From Enterobacter sp. RHBSTW-00175 (GTDB lineage Bacteria > Pseudomonadota > Gammaproteobacteria > Enterobacterales > Enterobacteriaceae), in contig NZ_CP055930.1 in the NCBI RefSeq assembly GCF_013927005.1, forward strand, positions 5,084,001-5,148,000: a stretch of 64,000 bases of DNA, read 5' to 3'. The position numbers and the translations under genes are program-made. This document shows, piece by piece, positions 17,546-27,993 of the stretch (positions are counted from its first letter, which is position 1; every line of letters starts with the position of its first letter). Under the pieces are notes generated by a model. That model was not told the DNA's origin and did not search any database. It worked only from the letters and a program-made list of their open reading frames with translations.

Positions 17546-18555
17546 ACCAGCTCCTCATGCGACTTAAAGCAGGCGCGCAGGCGGCCTGGTGCAAACTCTT
17601 CCAGTGGCGGAGCACTGTTACAGATTTCCATCGCATGTGGGCAGCGAGGCTGGAACGGGCAACCTTTTGGCAGACGCAGTAAGTTTGGCGGGTTACCCGG
17701 GATGGTCAACAGCGATTCCCCTTCCGCATCAAGACGCGGAACGGCATTCAACAGGCCAATGGAGTAAGGATGTGCCGGGTTATAGAACACGTCACGGGCT
17801 TTACCGTACTCCATAGTACGACCAGCATACATCACCAGCACCTTGTCGCAGATACCTGCAACAACGCCAAGGTCGTGGGTAATCATGATAATGGCGGTAT
17901 TGAACTCGCGCTTAAGCTCATTCAGTAGCGTCATGATCTGCGCCTGCACGGTAACATCCAGCGCGGTGGTAGGTTCGTCGGCAATCAGCAGCTTAGGACG
18001 GCAAAGCAGCGCCATTGCAATCATGACGCGCTGACGCATCCCGCCAGAGAATTCGTGCGGGAACATGCGCATACGCTTACGCGCTTCAGGCATTTTCACC
18101 GCATCCAGCATTTTCACAGATTCTTCAAAGGCTTCGGCTTTACCCATGCCTTTATGCAGCATCAGCACTTCCATCAGCTGCTCACCCACACGCATGTACG
18201 GATTGAGAGACGTCATCGGGTCCTGGAAGATCATGGAGATCTGTTCAGCACGCAGCTTGTTCAGCTCCTGCTCTGGCAGGTTAAGGATCTCTTTACCGTT
18301 AAAGGTTGCCGAGCCCCCAATACGGCCGTTTTGTGCCAGAAGCCCCATCAGTGCAAAAGCCGTCTGCGACTTGCCTGAACCCGACTCGCCAACGATCCCC
18401 AGCGTTTCACCTGCGCGCAGGTTGAAATTGAGGTCGTTTACCGCCGTTACATCGCCATCTGGCGTTTTAAAGGTTACGCGGAGATCTTTCACATCCAGCA
18501 GGATTTTGCCCTGCGCTTGCGCCGCCGGCGCAGATGCCGTTTCAATAATAGTCAT
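17542..18555 (-). CDS. oppD: oligopeptide ABC transporter ATP-binding protein OppD
   Basis: A 337-residue ATPase with Walker [15 protein letters not shown], signature [15 protein letters not shown] and Walker [13 protein letters not shown]. The C-terminal cysteines [15 protein letters not shown] are typical of OppD. ATG 18555 is preferred to the GTG at 18558, since AAGGAG lies 7 bases from the ATG and the length then matches E. coli. Energises uptake of peptides of up to about five residues. Confidence 0.97.
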   Translation of the reverse strand: MTIIETASAPAAQAQGKILLDVKDLRVTFKTPDGDVTAVNDLNFNLRAGETLGIVGESGSGKSQTAFALMGLLAQNGRIGGSATFNGKEILNLPEQELNKLRAEQISMIFQDPMTSLNPYMRVGEQLMEVLMLHKGMGKAEAFEESVKMLDAVKMPEARKRMRMFPHEFSGGMRQRVMIAMALLCRPKLLIADEPTTALDVTVQAQIMTLLNELKREFNTAIIMITHDLGVVAGICDKVLVMYAGRTMEYGKARDVFYNPAHPYSIGLLNAVPRLDAEGESLLTIPGNPPNLLRLPKGCPFQPRCPHAMEICNSAPPLEEFAPGRLRACFKSHEELV

Positions 18556-18566
18556 CACGGCGCTCC

Positions 18567-19475
18567 TTAACGATCTTTCGGGTCGAGGGCATCACGCAGG
18601 CCATCGCCGATAAAGTTGAAACAGAACAGGGTTACAACCAGGAATCCTGCCGGGTAAAGCAGCAACCACGGTGAAACTTCCATCGAGTTAGCGCCATCAC
18701 TGAGCAGCGCACCCCAGCTACTCAGCGGCTCTTGCGTACCAAGACCCAGGAAGCTCAGGAAGGATTCAAACAGGATCATGCTTGGCACCAGCAGAGAGGC
18801 ATACACCACTACCACGCCCAGCACGTTAGGAACAATGTGGCGAACCACTATATTGCCGGTTGAAACGCCGCCGACCTGTGCCGCTTCGATAAACTCTTTG
18901 CGTTTAAGGCTCAGCGTTTGACCACGCACGATACGCGCCATATCCAGCCAGGACACCATCCCGATTGCCACGAAGATAAGAAGGATGTTCTGACCGAAGA
19001 AGGTCACCAGTAGGATGACGAAGAACATGAACGGGAAGGAGTTTAAGATCTCCAACAGGCGCATCATGACCGAGTCAACTTTACCGCCCAGGTAGCCGGA
19101 AAGTGAGCCATACAATGTCCCGAGGATCACCGCCACCAGCGCTGCGGCAATACCCACCATCAGTGAGATACGGCCACCGATGGCGACACGTACCAGCAGG
19201 TCGCGGCCAGATGAGTCAGTACCAAAATAGTGCCCGGACGCCATATCAGGCGCACTGGACATCATGCCCCAGTCGGTATCGAAGTAGGTGAACTGCGACA
19301 GCATTGGCGCAAGGGTCACGAACAACGCAATGATCACCAGAACAATCAGGCTGGCAACGGCTGCGCGGTTATGCATAAAGCGACGGCGGGCGTCTTGCCA
19401 GAGGCTACGTCCTTCCACTTCCAGTTTTTCACTGAAGTTTTCCAGCGCCTCGCTGTTTTTCTTACTCAACATCAT
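18567..19475 (-). CDS. oppC: oligopeptide ABC transporter permease OppC
   Basis: A 302-residue permease starting MMLSKKNSEALENF as in E. coli. It has an N-terminal cytosolic segment, six membrane helices and the EAA loop EFIEAAQVGGVSTGNIVVRHIVPNV that docks the ATPases. Forms the channel with OppB in the inner membrane. Short gaps to oppB (14 bases) and oppD (11) show one transcript. Confidence 0.97.
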   Translation of the reverse strand: MMLSKKNSEALENFSEKLEVEGRSLWQDARRRFMHNRAAVASLIVLVIIALFVTLAPMLSQFTYFDTDWGMMSSAPDMASGHYFGTDSSGRDLLVRVAIGGRISLMVGIAAALVAVILGTLYGSLSGYLGGKVDSVMMRLLEILNSFPFMFFVILLVTFFGQNILLIFVAIGMVSWLDMARIVRGQTLSLKRKEFIEAAQVGGVSTGNIVVRHIVPNVLGVVVVYASLLVPSMILFESFLSFLGLGTQEPLSSWGALLSDGANSMEVSPWLLLYPAGFLVVTLFCFNFIGDGLRDALDPKDR

Positions 19476-19489
19476 GGCGTGCTCCAGTG

Positions 19490-20410
19490 TTAGTAACGGA
19501 TTTTCGGGTCGATAACGGCATACAGCACATCGACAACTGCGTTAAAGAGAATGGTTAATGCACCGACCAGAATAGTCAGGCTCAGTACCAGCGAATAGTC
19601 GCGGTTGAGCGCGCCGTTAACAAACAGCTGACCAATTCCCGGCAGACCATAAATGGTCTCGATAACCATTGAACCTGTAATGATACCGACGAATGCTGGC
19701 CCCATATAAGACAACACCGGTAACAGCGCAGGTTTAAGCGCATGGCGCAGAATAATACGGCGCATCGGTAACCCTTTGGCACGCGCAGTACGGATGAAGT
19801 TTGAATGCAGGACTTCAATCATCGAGCCACGGGTAATACGCGCGATACTGGCGATATACGCCAGAGATAATGCCACCATCGGCAAAATCATGAACTTAAG
19901 CGCCCCGCCGTTCCAGCCGCCCCCAGGCAACCATTTCAGCGTTATGGCAAATATCATCACCAGCAATGGCGCGACAACGAAACTGGGTATAACCACCCCG
20001 GTCATTGCGACCCCCATTACTGCATAATCCCATTTGGTATTTTGTTTAAGCGCGGCGATAACACCCGCTGCCACTCCGAGAACCACAGCCAGGAAGAATG
20101 CCGCAGCACCTAATTTAGCCGACACCGGGAAGCTCGATGCCACCAGGTCGTTAACGGAATAGTCTTTATACTTGAATGACGGTCCAAAATCGCCGTGCGC
20201 CAGCTGCTTCAAATAATTGAAGTACTGCGTGGAGATAGGATCGTTTAAATGGTATTTCGCTTCGATATTCGCCATTACTTCTGGCGGCAGCGCGCGCTCG
20301 CTGGTAAACGGACTACCGGGAGCAAGACGCATCATGAAGAATGAAATAGTAATAAGAATAAAGAGCGTCGGAATCGCTTCAAGACAGCGACGTAGGATAA
20401 ATTTCAACAT
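19490..20410 (-). CDS. oppB: oligopeptide ABC transporter permease OppB
   Basis: A 306-residue permease. ATG 20410 (MLKFILRRCLEAIPTLFILI) gives the E. coli length; the frame runs 38 codons further upstream without support. The EAA-like loop is FIRTARAKGLPMRRIILRHALKPA. It is separated from oppA by 123 bases holding a strong stem-loop, which likely lowers expression relative to the abundant binding protein. Confidence 0.97.
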   Translation of the reverse strand: MLKFILRRCLEAIPTLFILITISFFMMRLAPGSPFTSERALPPEVMANIEAKYHLNDPISTQYFNYLKQLAHGDFGPSFKYKDYSVNDLVASSFPVSAKLGAAAFFLAVVLGVAAGVIAALKQNTKWDYAVMGVAMTGVVIPSFVVAPLLVMIFAITLKWLPGGGWNGGALKFMILPMVALSLAYIASIARITRGSMIEVLHSNFIRTARAKGLPMRRIILRHALKPALLPVLSYMGPAFVGIITGSMVIETIYGLPGIGQLFVNGALNRDYSLVLSLTILVGALTILFNAVVDVLYAVIDPKIRY

Positions 20411-20500
20411 TGCCCGTACCTTCTGGCGTGTGCCTTTTACACCTGAGCTTTCAGGAAACCTGAAAATTCGGGTGTATATAGTGCGATGAGTTAAGACACA

Positions 20501-20524
20501 GTGGGGCAAATGACTTTGCCCCAC
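20501..20524 (-). other. oppA-oppB intergenic stem-loop
   Basis: GTGGGGCAAA-TGAC-TTTGCCCCAC is a perfect 10-bp stem starting 9 bases after the oppA stop, with no T tract in the direction of transcription. It probably stabilises the oppA 3' end or attenuates read-through rather than ending the operon. Confidence 0.75.
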
Positions 20525-20533
20525 GGATTGCCA

Positions 20534-22168
20534 TTAATGCTTAATGATGTACAGATCTTTAGTATAGATGTTGTCCATCGGGTCTTTACCGGTATAACCG
20601 CCAACCCAAGGTTTCACCAGGCGCGCGTTCACGTAGTAGTAAACCGGTACAATCGCAGAATCTTTGCCTAACTGCTGTTCTGCTTTGTCGTACAGGGCAG
20701 TACGTTGCGCTTCATCAGTCACTTTCAGCGTGTCTTTCATGATCGCATCAAACGCCGGGCTCTTATAATGCGCGGTGTTCATGGAGCTGTCAGACAGCAT
20801 GGTGTTCAGGAAGGACGTAGGTTCGTTGTAGTCCGCACACCAGCCAGCACGCGCCACGTCGTAGTTACCCTGGTGACGGGTATCGAGGAAGGTTTTCCAC
20901 TCCTGGTTCACCAGTTTCACATCCACACCCAGGTTTTTCTTCCAGATGGATGCAGCAGCGATCGCCAGTTTCTTGTGCAGATCGGAGGTGTTGTACAGCA
21001 GGTTAAACGTCAGCGGCTTGTCTGCGGTGTAGCCGGCTTCGGCCAGCAGTTTCTTCGCTTCTTCGTTACGTTTTTCCTGAGTCCAGGTGAACCACTCTGG
21101 TTTGGTCAGTTTTGCACCGTCCGCGTACGGCGGCGTGTAACCGAATGCCGGCAGGTCACCCTGTGCTTTCACTTTGTTTACGATGATATCGCGGTCCAGA
21201 CCCAGTTTCAGCGCGGTACGAACGCGAGCATCGGTAAACGGTGCTTTCTGGTTGTTGATTTCATAGTAATAAGTACACAGGTACGGGTCGACGTGAACTT
21301 CGGTCGGGATCTCTTTTTTCAGTTTCTGGAAGAGTTCGATCGGCAGGTTGTTATAGGTCATGTCGATCTCACCGCTGCGGTAGCGGTTAACGTCTGTCAC
21401 TTCAGATGAGATCGGCAGATAGGTAATCTGGTCTACGATGGTTTTCGCGTTATCCCAATAGTTGGTATTACGCTCCATTACGATACGTTCGTTAACAACC
21501 CAGTCTTTCAGTTTATACGCGCCGTTGCTCACGATGTTAGCAGGCTGAGTCCATTTCTCACCGAATTTCTCAACAGCGGTTTTGTTAACCGGAGACATTG
21601 CCGGGTTCACCAGCAGTTTGTAGAAATACGGGACAGGCTCGCTCAGAGTCACTTCCAGAGTATGATCATCAACGGCTTTGACGCCGAGTTCTGATGGGGC
21701 TTTTTTACCGTCGATGATTTCATCAACGTTCAGGATGTGGCCGTACTGCGGATAGCTGGCGTATGGGGAAGCGGTTTTCGGATCAACCAGACGCTGCCAG
21801 CTATATACGAAATCTTGTGCGGTGACAGGTTCACCGTTGGACCATTTTGCATCTTTACGCAGATGGAATGTCCAGACTTTAAAGTCTTTGTTATCCCAGC
21901 TTTCAGCAACACCCGGAATTGGGTGACCGTCTTTAGTTGACGTAATCAGCAGACCTTCGAACAGGTCGCGGCTGATGTTTGCTTCAGGTACGCCTTCAAT
22001 TTTGTCCGGATCCAGAGACTGCGGCTCAGCGCCGTTGTTACGGATCATGGTTTGCTTTTCTGCCAGCGTAACGCCAGCAGGCACATCGGCAGCCATTGCC
22101 ATATTACCCGCGATTAGCGCAGTCAAAATTCCCGCGGCAATCAGACTTTTTTTAGTGATGATGGACAT
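20534..22168 (-). CDS. oppA: oligopeptide-binding protein OppA
   Basis: A 544-residue periplasmic solute-binding protein (family 5), one residue longer than E. coli OppA. A Sec signal peptide ends at GNMAMAADVPAGV. Conserved blocks include RDLFEGLL, WTFHLRKDAKWSNGEPVTAQDFVYSWQR and RAGWCADYNEP with the ligand-region Trp and Asp. It captures peptides largely irrespective of side chain and hands them to OppBCDF. In E. coli oppA mRNA is repressed by the sRNA GcvB; whether the same site is present was not tested. Confidence 0.97.
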   Translation of the reverse strand: MSIITKKSLIAAGILTALIAGNMAMAADVPAGVTLAEKQTMIRNNGAEPQSLDPDKIEGVPEANISRDLFEGLLITSTKDGHPIPGVAESWDNKDFKVWTFHLRKDAKWSNGEPVTAQDFVYSWQRLVDPKTASPYASYPQYGHILNVDEIIDGKKAPSELGVKAVDDHTLEVTLSEPVPYFYKLLVNPAMSPVNKTAVEKFGEKWTQPANIVSNGAYKLKDWVVNERIVMERNTNYWDNAKTIVDQITYLPISSEVTDVNRYRSGEIDMTYNNLPIELFQKLKKEIPTEVHVDPYLCTYYYEINNQKAPFTDARVRTALKLGLDRDIIVNKVKAQGDLPAFGYTPPYADGAKLTKPEWFTWTQEKRNEEAKKLLAEAGYTADKPLTFNLLYNTSDLHKKLAIAAASIWKKNLGVDVKLVNQEWKTFLDTRHQGNYDVARAGWCADYNEPTSFLNTMLSDSSMNTAHYKSPAFDAIMKDTLKVTDEAQRTALYDKAEQQLGKDSAIVPVYYYVNARLVKPWVGGYTGKDPMDNIYTKDLYIIKH

Positions 22169-22904
22169 TGTGTTGATACTCCACTCATTATAATTACTGG
22201 CTTTGCCAGCTGTGTAATCCCCTGTTGGGGCCTGTACAGCGCAGGAGTTTTTTTTGCTACTGTCAGGTTCTTTTTTTACTTCTTGCTATCACCGACTTCT
22301 TTATTACTGACCGCTCGTATGGCCGTCTTGCGTCGATTCTTAACACGCCTCCCCTGTTATGAGGCGTGCGCTGGATATCTGAGATGAACACTATATGAAA
22401 GTAATTCTCATCTACTTGTTTAGTGTGCAAAATATAAGGCCGGAAAGTACCAAATGGCGTAATCTCGCGCCAATACATTTTGCAAATTTGTTAAGCAATT
22501 CTCTTTTACGGTGATTACCGTTTCTTTGGGGGCAGCCCTGCCAGGCACTGAAAATCAAGGAAAGCAATTGATATTCAATACGATAGAGGAATTTTCCTCT
22601 CCAAGCGCGTCGCTGCGCTATCATTGACTGGTTTTGTACGAAAATTTAACAACTGGTTATTATTTAGCACATTCCTCTAGGGGAACGTTGAAATTACTAA
22701 TATCATTTCGGTTATCTCTCAGCAAGCCCCAGAGTATCATGTGAGTAAAATAACAGACCGTTTGGATGGTTTCTGTGCAGGCACGTCAATGGAAAATAGC
22801 TAACGTGTTGAAATTAAAGAAAAGGACATTATTAGTAGAATTTATTATGACGCATCGCCATTTCAATTTTATTTATATGATTTGCTGATAATCACGTAAA
22901 AAAA
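22169..22904. promoter_or_regulatory. oppA upstream control region
   Basis: Over 700 AT-rich bases between oppA and the ychE terminator without a convincing gene. GGAGTATCAACACA precedes the oppA ATG. An 8-bp stem CACGCCTC...GAGGCGTG (22344-22351 and 22361-22368, 9-base loop) lies 176-200 bases upstream of the start and may sit in the mRNA leader. The rest is T- and A-rich, as at the E. coli locus. I cannot place a promoter. Confidence 0.5.
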
Positions 22905-22923
22905 ACGGAGCCACAGGCTCCGT
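22895..22923 (-). terminator. ychE terminator
   Basis: ACGGAGCC-ACA-GGCTCCGT followed on the minus strand by seven T, 17 bases after the ychE stop. Confidence 0.92.
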
Positions 22924-22940
22924 TCTTTCATATGAAGAAT

Positions 22941-23588
22941 TCAGTGCAATAGCCCGGGGAAAATGCTCTTTATCCCGGTGACGATAAATTCGATCCCCAG
23001 CGCCATCAGCAGCAGCCCCATGATACGGGTAATGACGTTAATGCCTGTTTGGCCCAACAAGCGAACCAGCCAGGGTGCCATACGGAAAACACCCCAACAG
23101 CACAACGCAAAAATAGCAATGGCGACAGAGAAACCAATAAGGTGCATCAGATTGTGGTAACGCGTGCCCCACACGATCGTTGAGCTGATTGCCCCAGGGC
23201 CGGCCATCAATGGCAACGCTAGCGGCACGACACCGATACTTTCACGGACAGACGTTTCTGACTTCTCTTGTTTGTTTTGCTTATCTTCACCTAATTTGCC
23301 GCTGATCATCGACATGGCAATGGTGACAACCAGGATCCCACCCGCTATACGGAATGAATCGATAGAAATGCCGAATATCTGCAAAATGCCGTCGCCCAAG
23401 TACAGTGACGTCAGCAGGATAATGGCAACAGACATGTTGGCCGTCAGATTGGTTTTGTTCCTGGCCGCTGCCGTCTGGTAGCTGGTCATACTAATGAAGA
23501 CAGGAATAATCCCCACGGGGTTGACCAGGGCGAACAAACCAATAAAAAACTTAAAATATGTTGGAAAATCAAAGAGCGTTTGGATCAC
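22941..23588 (-). CDS. ychE: MarC-family membrane protein YchE
   Basis: A 215-residue integral membrane protein (UPF0056/MarC) with six hydrophobic segments, the same length as in E. coli. Conserved motifs are FALVNPVGIIPVFISMT and LPLMAGPGAISSTI. The start is GTG at 23588, with GGAG six bases upstream. Earlier claims of drug resistance for the family were not upheld; function remains unknown. Divergent from adhE. Confidence 0.95.
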   Translation of the reverse strand: MIQTLFDFPTYFKFFIGLFALVNPVGIIPVFISMTSYQTAAARNKTNLTANMSVAIILLTSLYLGDGILQIFGISIDSFRIAGGILVVTIAMSMISGKLGEDKQNKQEKSETSVRESIGVVPLALPLMAGPGAISSTIVWGTRYHNLMHLIGFSVAIAIFALCCWGVFRMAPWLVRLLGQTGINVITRIMGLLLMALGIEFIVTGIKSIFPGLLH

Positions 23589-24068
23589 GTTTAGCTCCGC
23601 CTATGAGCATGGCCAGGGACTTACAGTGTGTCATGATAACACCGCGCTGAAGATACGCTTTTTATCAGCACACTTCACCAGAAATCTATGTCAAAACGCT
23701 ATCATTTCATGATGTTAAACATTTGTATTCTCAATGATATCGCCACTTCCAATAGTTACTTAATTATTTAACACTGGAAAATTCTCAAAGAAATAACCCT
23801 GCTGAAAGGTATCAGCTTGGAGTAAAATTGATGTAGATCATGATTTTCGTACTCAGAAGTGAGTAATCTTGATTACGCCCCCAGGGAGATCACCTATCAA
23901 AAAGGGATGATGCTAAGGTAAGGCTCTTTTAGTAAATTAGTGTGTTAGAGCGGCAAGTAACCCTTTGTTTTATTATGTGTTACGCAAGTATTATCGGCTC
24001 TGACTATACTGTCTCTCGTATCGAGCGCTGGTTTACTAATAGAGTTTAAACATTATCAGGAGAGCATT
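23589..24068 (+). promoter_or_regulatory. adhE upstream control region
   Basis: 480 bases holding the ychE and adhE promoters. E. coli adhE has a long leader processed by RNases and is controlled by Cra, Fis and NarL. The long distance is kept here. TCAGGAGAGCATT is the adhE ribosome site. I did not identify individual operator sites with confidence, and no small gene is seen. Confidence 0.5.
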
Positions 24069-26747
24069 ATGGCTGTTACTAACATCGCTGAACTGAACGC
24101 ACTCGTCGAGCGCGTCAAAAAAGCCCAGCGTGAATATGCCAATTTCACCCAAGAACAGGTTGATAAAATCTTCCGCGCGGCCGCTCTGGCTGCTGCAGAT
24201 GCTCGAATCCCTCTCGCTAAAATGGCCGTTGCCGAATCTGGCATGGGTATCATTGAAGATAAAGTGATCAAAAACCACTTTGCTTCTGAGTATATCTACA
24301 ACGCCTATAAAGATGAGAAAACCTGTGGCGTCCTGTCTGAAGACGACACCTTCGGTACTATCACTATTGCTGAACCAATCGGCATTATTTGTGGCATCGT
24401 TCCAACAACCAACCCAACGTCTACCGCAATCTTCAAATCGCTGATCAGCCTGAAGACCCGTAACGCAATCATCTTCTCCCCGCACCCACGTGCTAAAGAT
24501 GCAACGAACAAAGCTGCTGATATCGTATTGCAGGCGGCTATCGCTGCGGGCGCACCAAAAGACCTGATTGGCTGGATCGACCAACCTTCCGTTGAACTGT
24601 CCAACGCACTGATGCATCACCCTGACATTAACCTGATTCTGGCGACCGGTGGTCCTGGTATGGTTAAAGCAGCTTACAGCTCCGGTAAACCAGCAATCGG
24701 CGTAGGTGCAGGTAACACTCCTGTCGTTATCGACGAAACTGCGGATATCAAACGTGCTGTTGCTTCTGTACTGATGTCTAAAACCTTCGATAACGGCGTT
24801 ATCTGTGCATCTGAGCAGTCCGTTGTTGTTGTTGATTCTGTGTACGATGCGGTTCGTGAACGTTTCGCAAGCCACGGCGGCTACATGCTGCAAGGCAAAG
24901 AGCTGAAAGCCGTTCAGGACATCATCCTGAAAAATGGCGCGCTGAACGCCGCTATCGTTGGTCAGCCTGCGTATAAAATCGCTGAACTCGCAGGTTTCAC
25001 CGTTCCGACCACCACTAAGATCCTGATCGGTGAAGTGAAAGTTGTTGATGAGAGCGAACCATTTGCTCACGAAAAACTGTCACCAACTCTGGCAATGTAC
25101 CGTGCGAAAGATTTCGAAGACGCGGTAGAAAAAGCAGAGAAACTGGTTGCCATGGGTGGTATCGGTCACACCTCATGTCTGTATACCGACCAGGACAACC
25201 AGCCAGAGCGTGTTGCTCACTTCGGTCAGATGATGAAAACAGCACGTATCCTGATTAACACCCCTGCTTCTCAGGGTGGTATCGGTGACCTGTACAACTT
25301 TAAACTCGCACCTTCCCTGACTCTGGGTTGTGGTTCCTGGGGTGGTAACTCCATCTCTGAAAACGTTGGTCCAAAACACCTGATCAACAAGAAAACCGTT
25401 GCTAAGCGAGCTGAAAACATGTTGTGGCACAAACTTCCGAAATCTATCTACTTCCGCCGTGGCTCCCTGCCAATCGCGCTGGATGAAGTGATTACTGATG
25501 GCCACAAACGTGCGCTCATCGTGACTGACCGTTTCCTGTTCAACAACGGCTATGCAGACCAGATCACCTCTGTTCTGAAAGCGGCTGGCGTCGAAACTGA
25601 AGTCTTCTTCGAAGTTGAAGCTGACCCAACACTGAGCGTTGTTCGCAAAGGTGCTGAACTGGCGAACTCCTTCAAACCAGATGTGATCATCGCACTGGGT
25701 GGCGGTTCCCCAATGGACGCCGCGAAAATCATGTGGGTAATGTACGAGCATCCAGAAACTCACTTCGAAGAACTGGCGCTGCGCTTTATGGATATCCGTA
25801 AACGTATCTACAAGTTCCCGAAAATGGGCGTAAAAGCGAAAATGATCGCCGTTACTACCACTTCCGGTACCGGTTCAGAAGTGACTCCGTTTGCAGTTGT
25901 TACCGATGATGCAACAGGTCAGAAATATCCACTGGCTGACTATGCACTGACTCCAGATATGGCCATTGTTGACGCCAACCTGGTAATGGACATGCCGAAG
26001 TCACTGTGTGCGTTCGGTGGTCTGGATGCAGTGACTCACGCCCTGGAAGCTTACGTTTCTGTACTGGCATCTGAGTTCTCTGACGGTCAGGCTCTGCAAG
26101 CGCTGAAACTGCTGAAAGAAAACCTGCCAGCGTCCTACAACGAAGGGTCTAAAAACCCTGTAGCACGTGAACGTGTACACAGTGCAGCAACTATCGCGGG
26201 TATCGCGTTTGCTAACGCCTTCCTGGGTGTTTGTCACTCAATGGCGCACAAACTGGGTTCTCAGTTCCACATTCCTCACGGTCTGGCGAACGCCCTGTTG
26301 ATCAGCAACGTTATCCGTTATAACGCGAACGACAACCCAACCAAACAGACTGCATTCAGCCAGTACGACCGTCCGCAAGCACGTCGTCGCTACGCTGAAA
26401 TCGCAGACCATCTGGGTCTGAGCGCTGCGGGTGACCGTACTGCTGCGAAAATCGAGAAATTGCTGGCATGGCTGGATAGCATCAAAGCTGAACTGGGTAT
26501 TCCTAAATCTATCCGTGAAGCTGGCGTTCAGGAAGCTGACTTCCTCGCTCACGTAGATAAACTGTCTGAAGATGCCTTCGATGACCAGTGTACCGGTGCT
26601 AACCCGCGCTACCCACTGATCTCCGAGCTGAAACAGATCCTGCTGGATACCTACTACGGTCGCGAGTTCAAAGAAGATGACGTTGTAGCAACTAAAGTTG
26701 AAGCTCCTGCGGCAAAAGTTGACAAAAAAGCGAAGAAAAGCGCTTAA
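24069..26747 (+). CDS. adhE: bifunctional acetaldehyde-CoA/alcohol dehydrogenase
   Basis: An 892-residue fusion that reduces acetyl-CoA to acetaldehyde and then to ethanol during fermentation. The N-terminal half is an acylating aldehyde dehydrogenase with the active cysteine in FDNGVICASEQS. The C-terminal half is an iron-dependent alcohol dehydrogenase with GGGSPMDAAKIMW, GGLDAVTHALEAYVS and the metal-binding histidines in CHSMAHKLGSQFHIPHG. It assembles into helical spirosomes. Codon use is strongly biased, as expected for a highly expressed gene. One residue longer than in E. coli. Confidence 0.98.
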   Translation: MAVTNIAELNALVERVKKAQREYANFTQEQVDKIFRAAALAAADARIPLAKMAVAESGMGIIEDKVIKNHFASEYIYNAYKDEKTCGVLSEDDTFGTITIAEPIGIICGIVPTTNPTSTAIFKSLISLKTRNAIIFSPHPRAKDATNKAADIVLQAAIAAGAPKDLIGWIDQPSVELSNALMHHPDINLILATGGPGMVKAAYSSGKPAIGVGAGNTPVVIDETADIKRAVASVLMSKTFDNGVICASEQSVVVVDSVYDAVRERFASHGGYMLQGKELKAVQDIILKNGALNAAIVGQPAYKIAELAGFTVPTTTKILIGEVKVVDESEPFAHEKLSPTLAMYRAKDFEDAVEKAEKLVAMGGIGHTSCLYTDQDNQPERVAHFGQMMKTARILINTPASQGGIGDLYNFKLAPSLTLGCGSWGGNSISENVGPKHLINKKTVAKRAENMLWHKLPKSIYFRRGSLPIALDEVITDGHKRALIVTDRFLFNNGYADQITSVLKAAGVETEVFFEVEADPTLSVVRKGAELANSFKPDVIIALGGGSPMDAAKIMWVMYEHPETHFEELALRFMDIRKRIYKFPKMGVKAKMIAVTTTSGTGSEVTPFAVVTDDATGQKYPLADYALTPDMAIVDANLVMDMPKSLCAFGGLDAVTHALEAYVSVLASEFSDGQALQALKLLKENLPASYNEGSKNPVARERVHSAATIAGIAFANAFLGVCHSMAHKLGSQFHIPHGLANALLISNVIRYNANDNPTKQTAFSQYDRPQARRRYAEIADHLGLSAAGDRTAAKIEKLLAWLDSIKAELGIPKSIREAGVQEADFLAHVDKLSEDAFDDQCTGANPRYPLISELKQILLDTYYGREFKEDDVVATKVEAPAAKVDKKAKKSA

Positions 26748-26760
26748 TTGACAGCCTGAT

Positions 26761-26788
26761 AAAAAACCCGCCATTGGCGGGTTTTTTT
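26761..26788 (+). terminator. adhE terminator
   Basis: AAAAAACCCGCC-ATT-GGCGGGTTTTTTT, 13 bases past the adhE stop. A and T tracts on both sides make it usable by convergent tdk too. Confidence 0.93.
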
Positions 26789-26827
26789 ATGTCTGCCGGT
26801 CGGGCAATTAAAAGAACAGACCTTCTC

Positions 26828-27442
26828 TTATTTCCGGTTCTCGCTTTGAATGGCCGTCAGCGAACCCACAACCAACGCTTCTTTATAGTGTTTACGACAA
26901 ACCGAAACATAGCGTTCATTCCCCCCTATCACCACCTGCTCACCATCGGCGTAGGGTTTTCCTGACTGATCAAGGCGCAGTACCATGCTGGCTTTACGGC
27001 CGCAGAAACAGATTGTTTTTAATTCGACGAGTTTATCTGACCACGCGAGTAAATATTGGCTACCGGCAAATAGCTCTCCGCGGAAATCTGTTCGCAGGCC
27101 ATAACAGAGCACCGGGATATCCAGATCATCAACGACATCTGAAAGGGCATGTACCTGCTGGCGCGTCAGGAACTGGCTCTCGTCCACCAGGACGCAATGT
27201 ACAGGCCGTGAAGCATGTTCTGCACGTATATCCGCTAACAGGTCAGTCTCGGGGTTATACAGCTTTGCAGGTGACGAAAGACCTATCCTTGAACTCACTT
27301 TCCCTGCGCCAAAGCGATCATCAATTTCGGCTGTGTAAACCACCGTATGCATCCCCCTCTCCTGGTAATTGTAGGAGGACTGGAGTAACGCGGTCGATTT
27401 CCCTGCATTCATTGCCGAATAGTAGAAATAAAGTTGTGCCAT
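26828..27442 (-). CDS. tdk: thymidine kinase
   Basis: A 204-residue type II thymidine kinase that phosphorylates thymidine and deoxyuridine for salvage. P-loop [15 protein letters not shown] lies at about 8-22, the Walker B-like region is [11 protein letters not shown], and the lasso region reads [15 protein letters not shown] with structural zinc cysteines. ATG 27442 ([12 protein letters not shown]) matches the E. coli start; the frame extends upstream without a ribosome site. Convergent with adhE. Confidence 0.96.
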   Translation of the reverse strand: MAQLYFYYSAMNAGKSTALLQSSYNYQERGMHTVVYTAEIDDRFGAGKVSSRIGLSSPAKLYNPETDLLADIRAEHASRPVHCVLVDESQFLTRQQVHALSDVVDDLDIPVLCYGLRTDFRGELFAGSQYLLAWSDKLVELKTICFCGRKASMVLRLDQSGKPYADGEQVVIGGNERYVSVCRKHYKEALVVGSLTAIQSENRK

Positions 27443-27920
27443 TGGCCGTAAAACCTTAATCAATGTGTAATATTCCCGATGGTTCATTGTACCATATTTT
27501 GTCTCTCCATCAGCGACACGCCGCACAGAGTATGGGTTTCAGGGGGAAGGCATCAGCAGGCAGGTTAAGAAAATAATCCGTTAAAACATGAAGTAAACGC
27601 ATTTCTCAGCTTAGTAAGGTCAAGCGTTTAGTCAAAGATAACACTTCTTTTTATACTGGATTCAGCATTCATTAAAATTCACTATTTATTAACTATTGTC
27701 GACAACACTCTGCTTTTCTGGAGTAATACAAAAGGCTGATATTTATCCGCCGCAACTATAATTCCTGCGGTAAATGTCACAAAAACAAACATGTGTTCGG
27801 TAACCTTATGAACTATGACGTGATAAGAAACCTCTCAGGTAAGGCATGAAATTTAAGTTAGCGTAATTAATAATAGCGTCTCATATTTAGTATTTTTTGA
27901 ATTCCTTACATTCTCACCTA
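27443..27920. other. tdk/hns intergenic region
   Basis: About 480 AT-rich bases between divergent tdk and hns. The tdk promoter and the upstream Fis/H-NS-type regulatory part of hns are expected here. I see no gene, repeat or terminator. Confidence 0.4.
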
Positions 27921-27949
27921 TTGCACAAGTCAATTTATGGCTCTATTAT
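27921..27949 (+). promoter_or_regulatory. hns promoter
   Basis: TTGCAC (27921-27926) and TATTAT (27944-27949) are separated by 17 bases. A start near 27957 gives a leader of about 37 bases to the hns ATG, the leader length known in E. coli. The surrounding sequence is nearly the same as at E. coli hns. Confidence 0.8.
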
Positions 27950-27993
27950 TAGGACAACAAACCACCCCCCATTATAAGTTTGAGATTACTACA

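Noticed and set aside
24036..25763. Long antisense frames (up to 344 codons) over adhE
   Set aside because: They are shadows of the strongly codon-biased adhE; no ribosome sites or family features.
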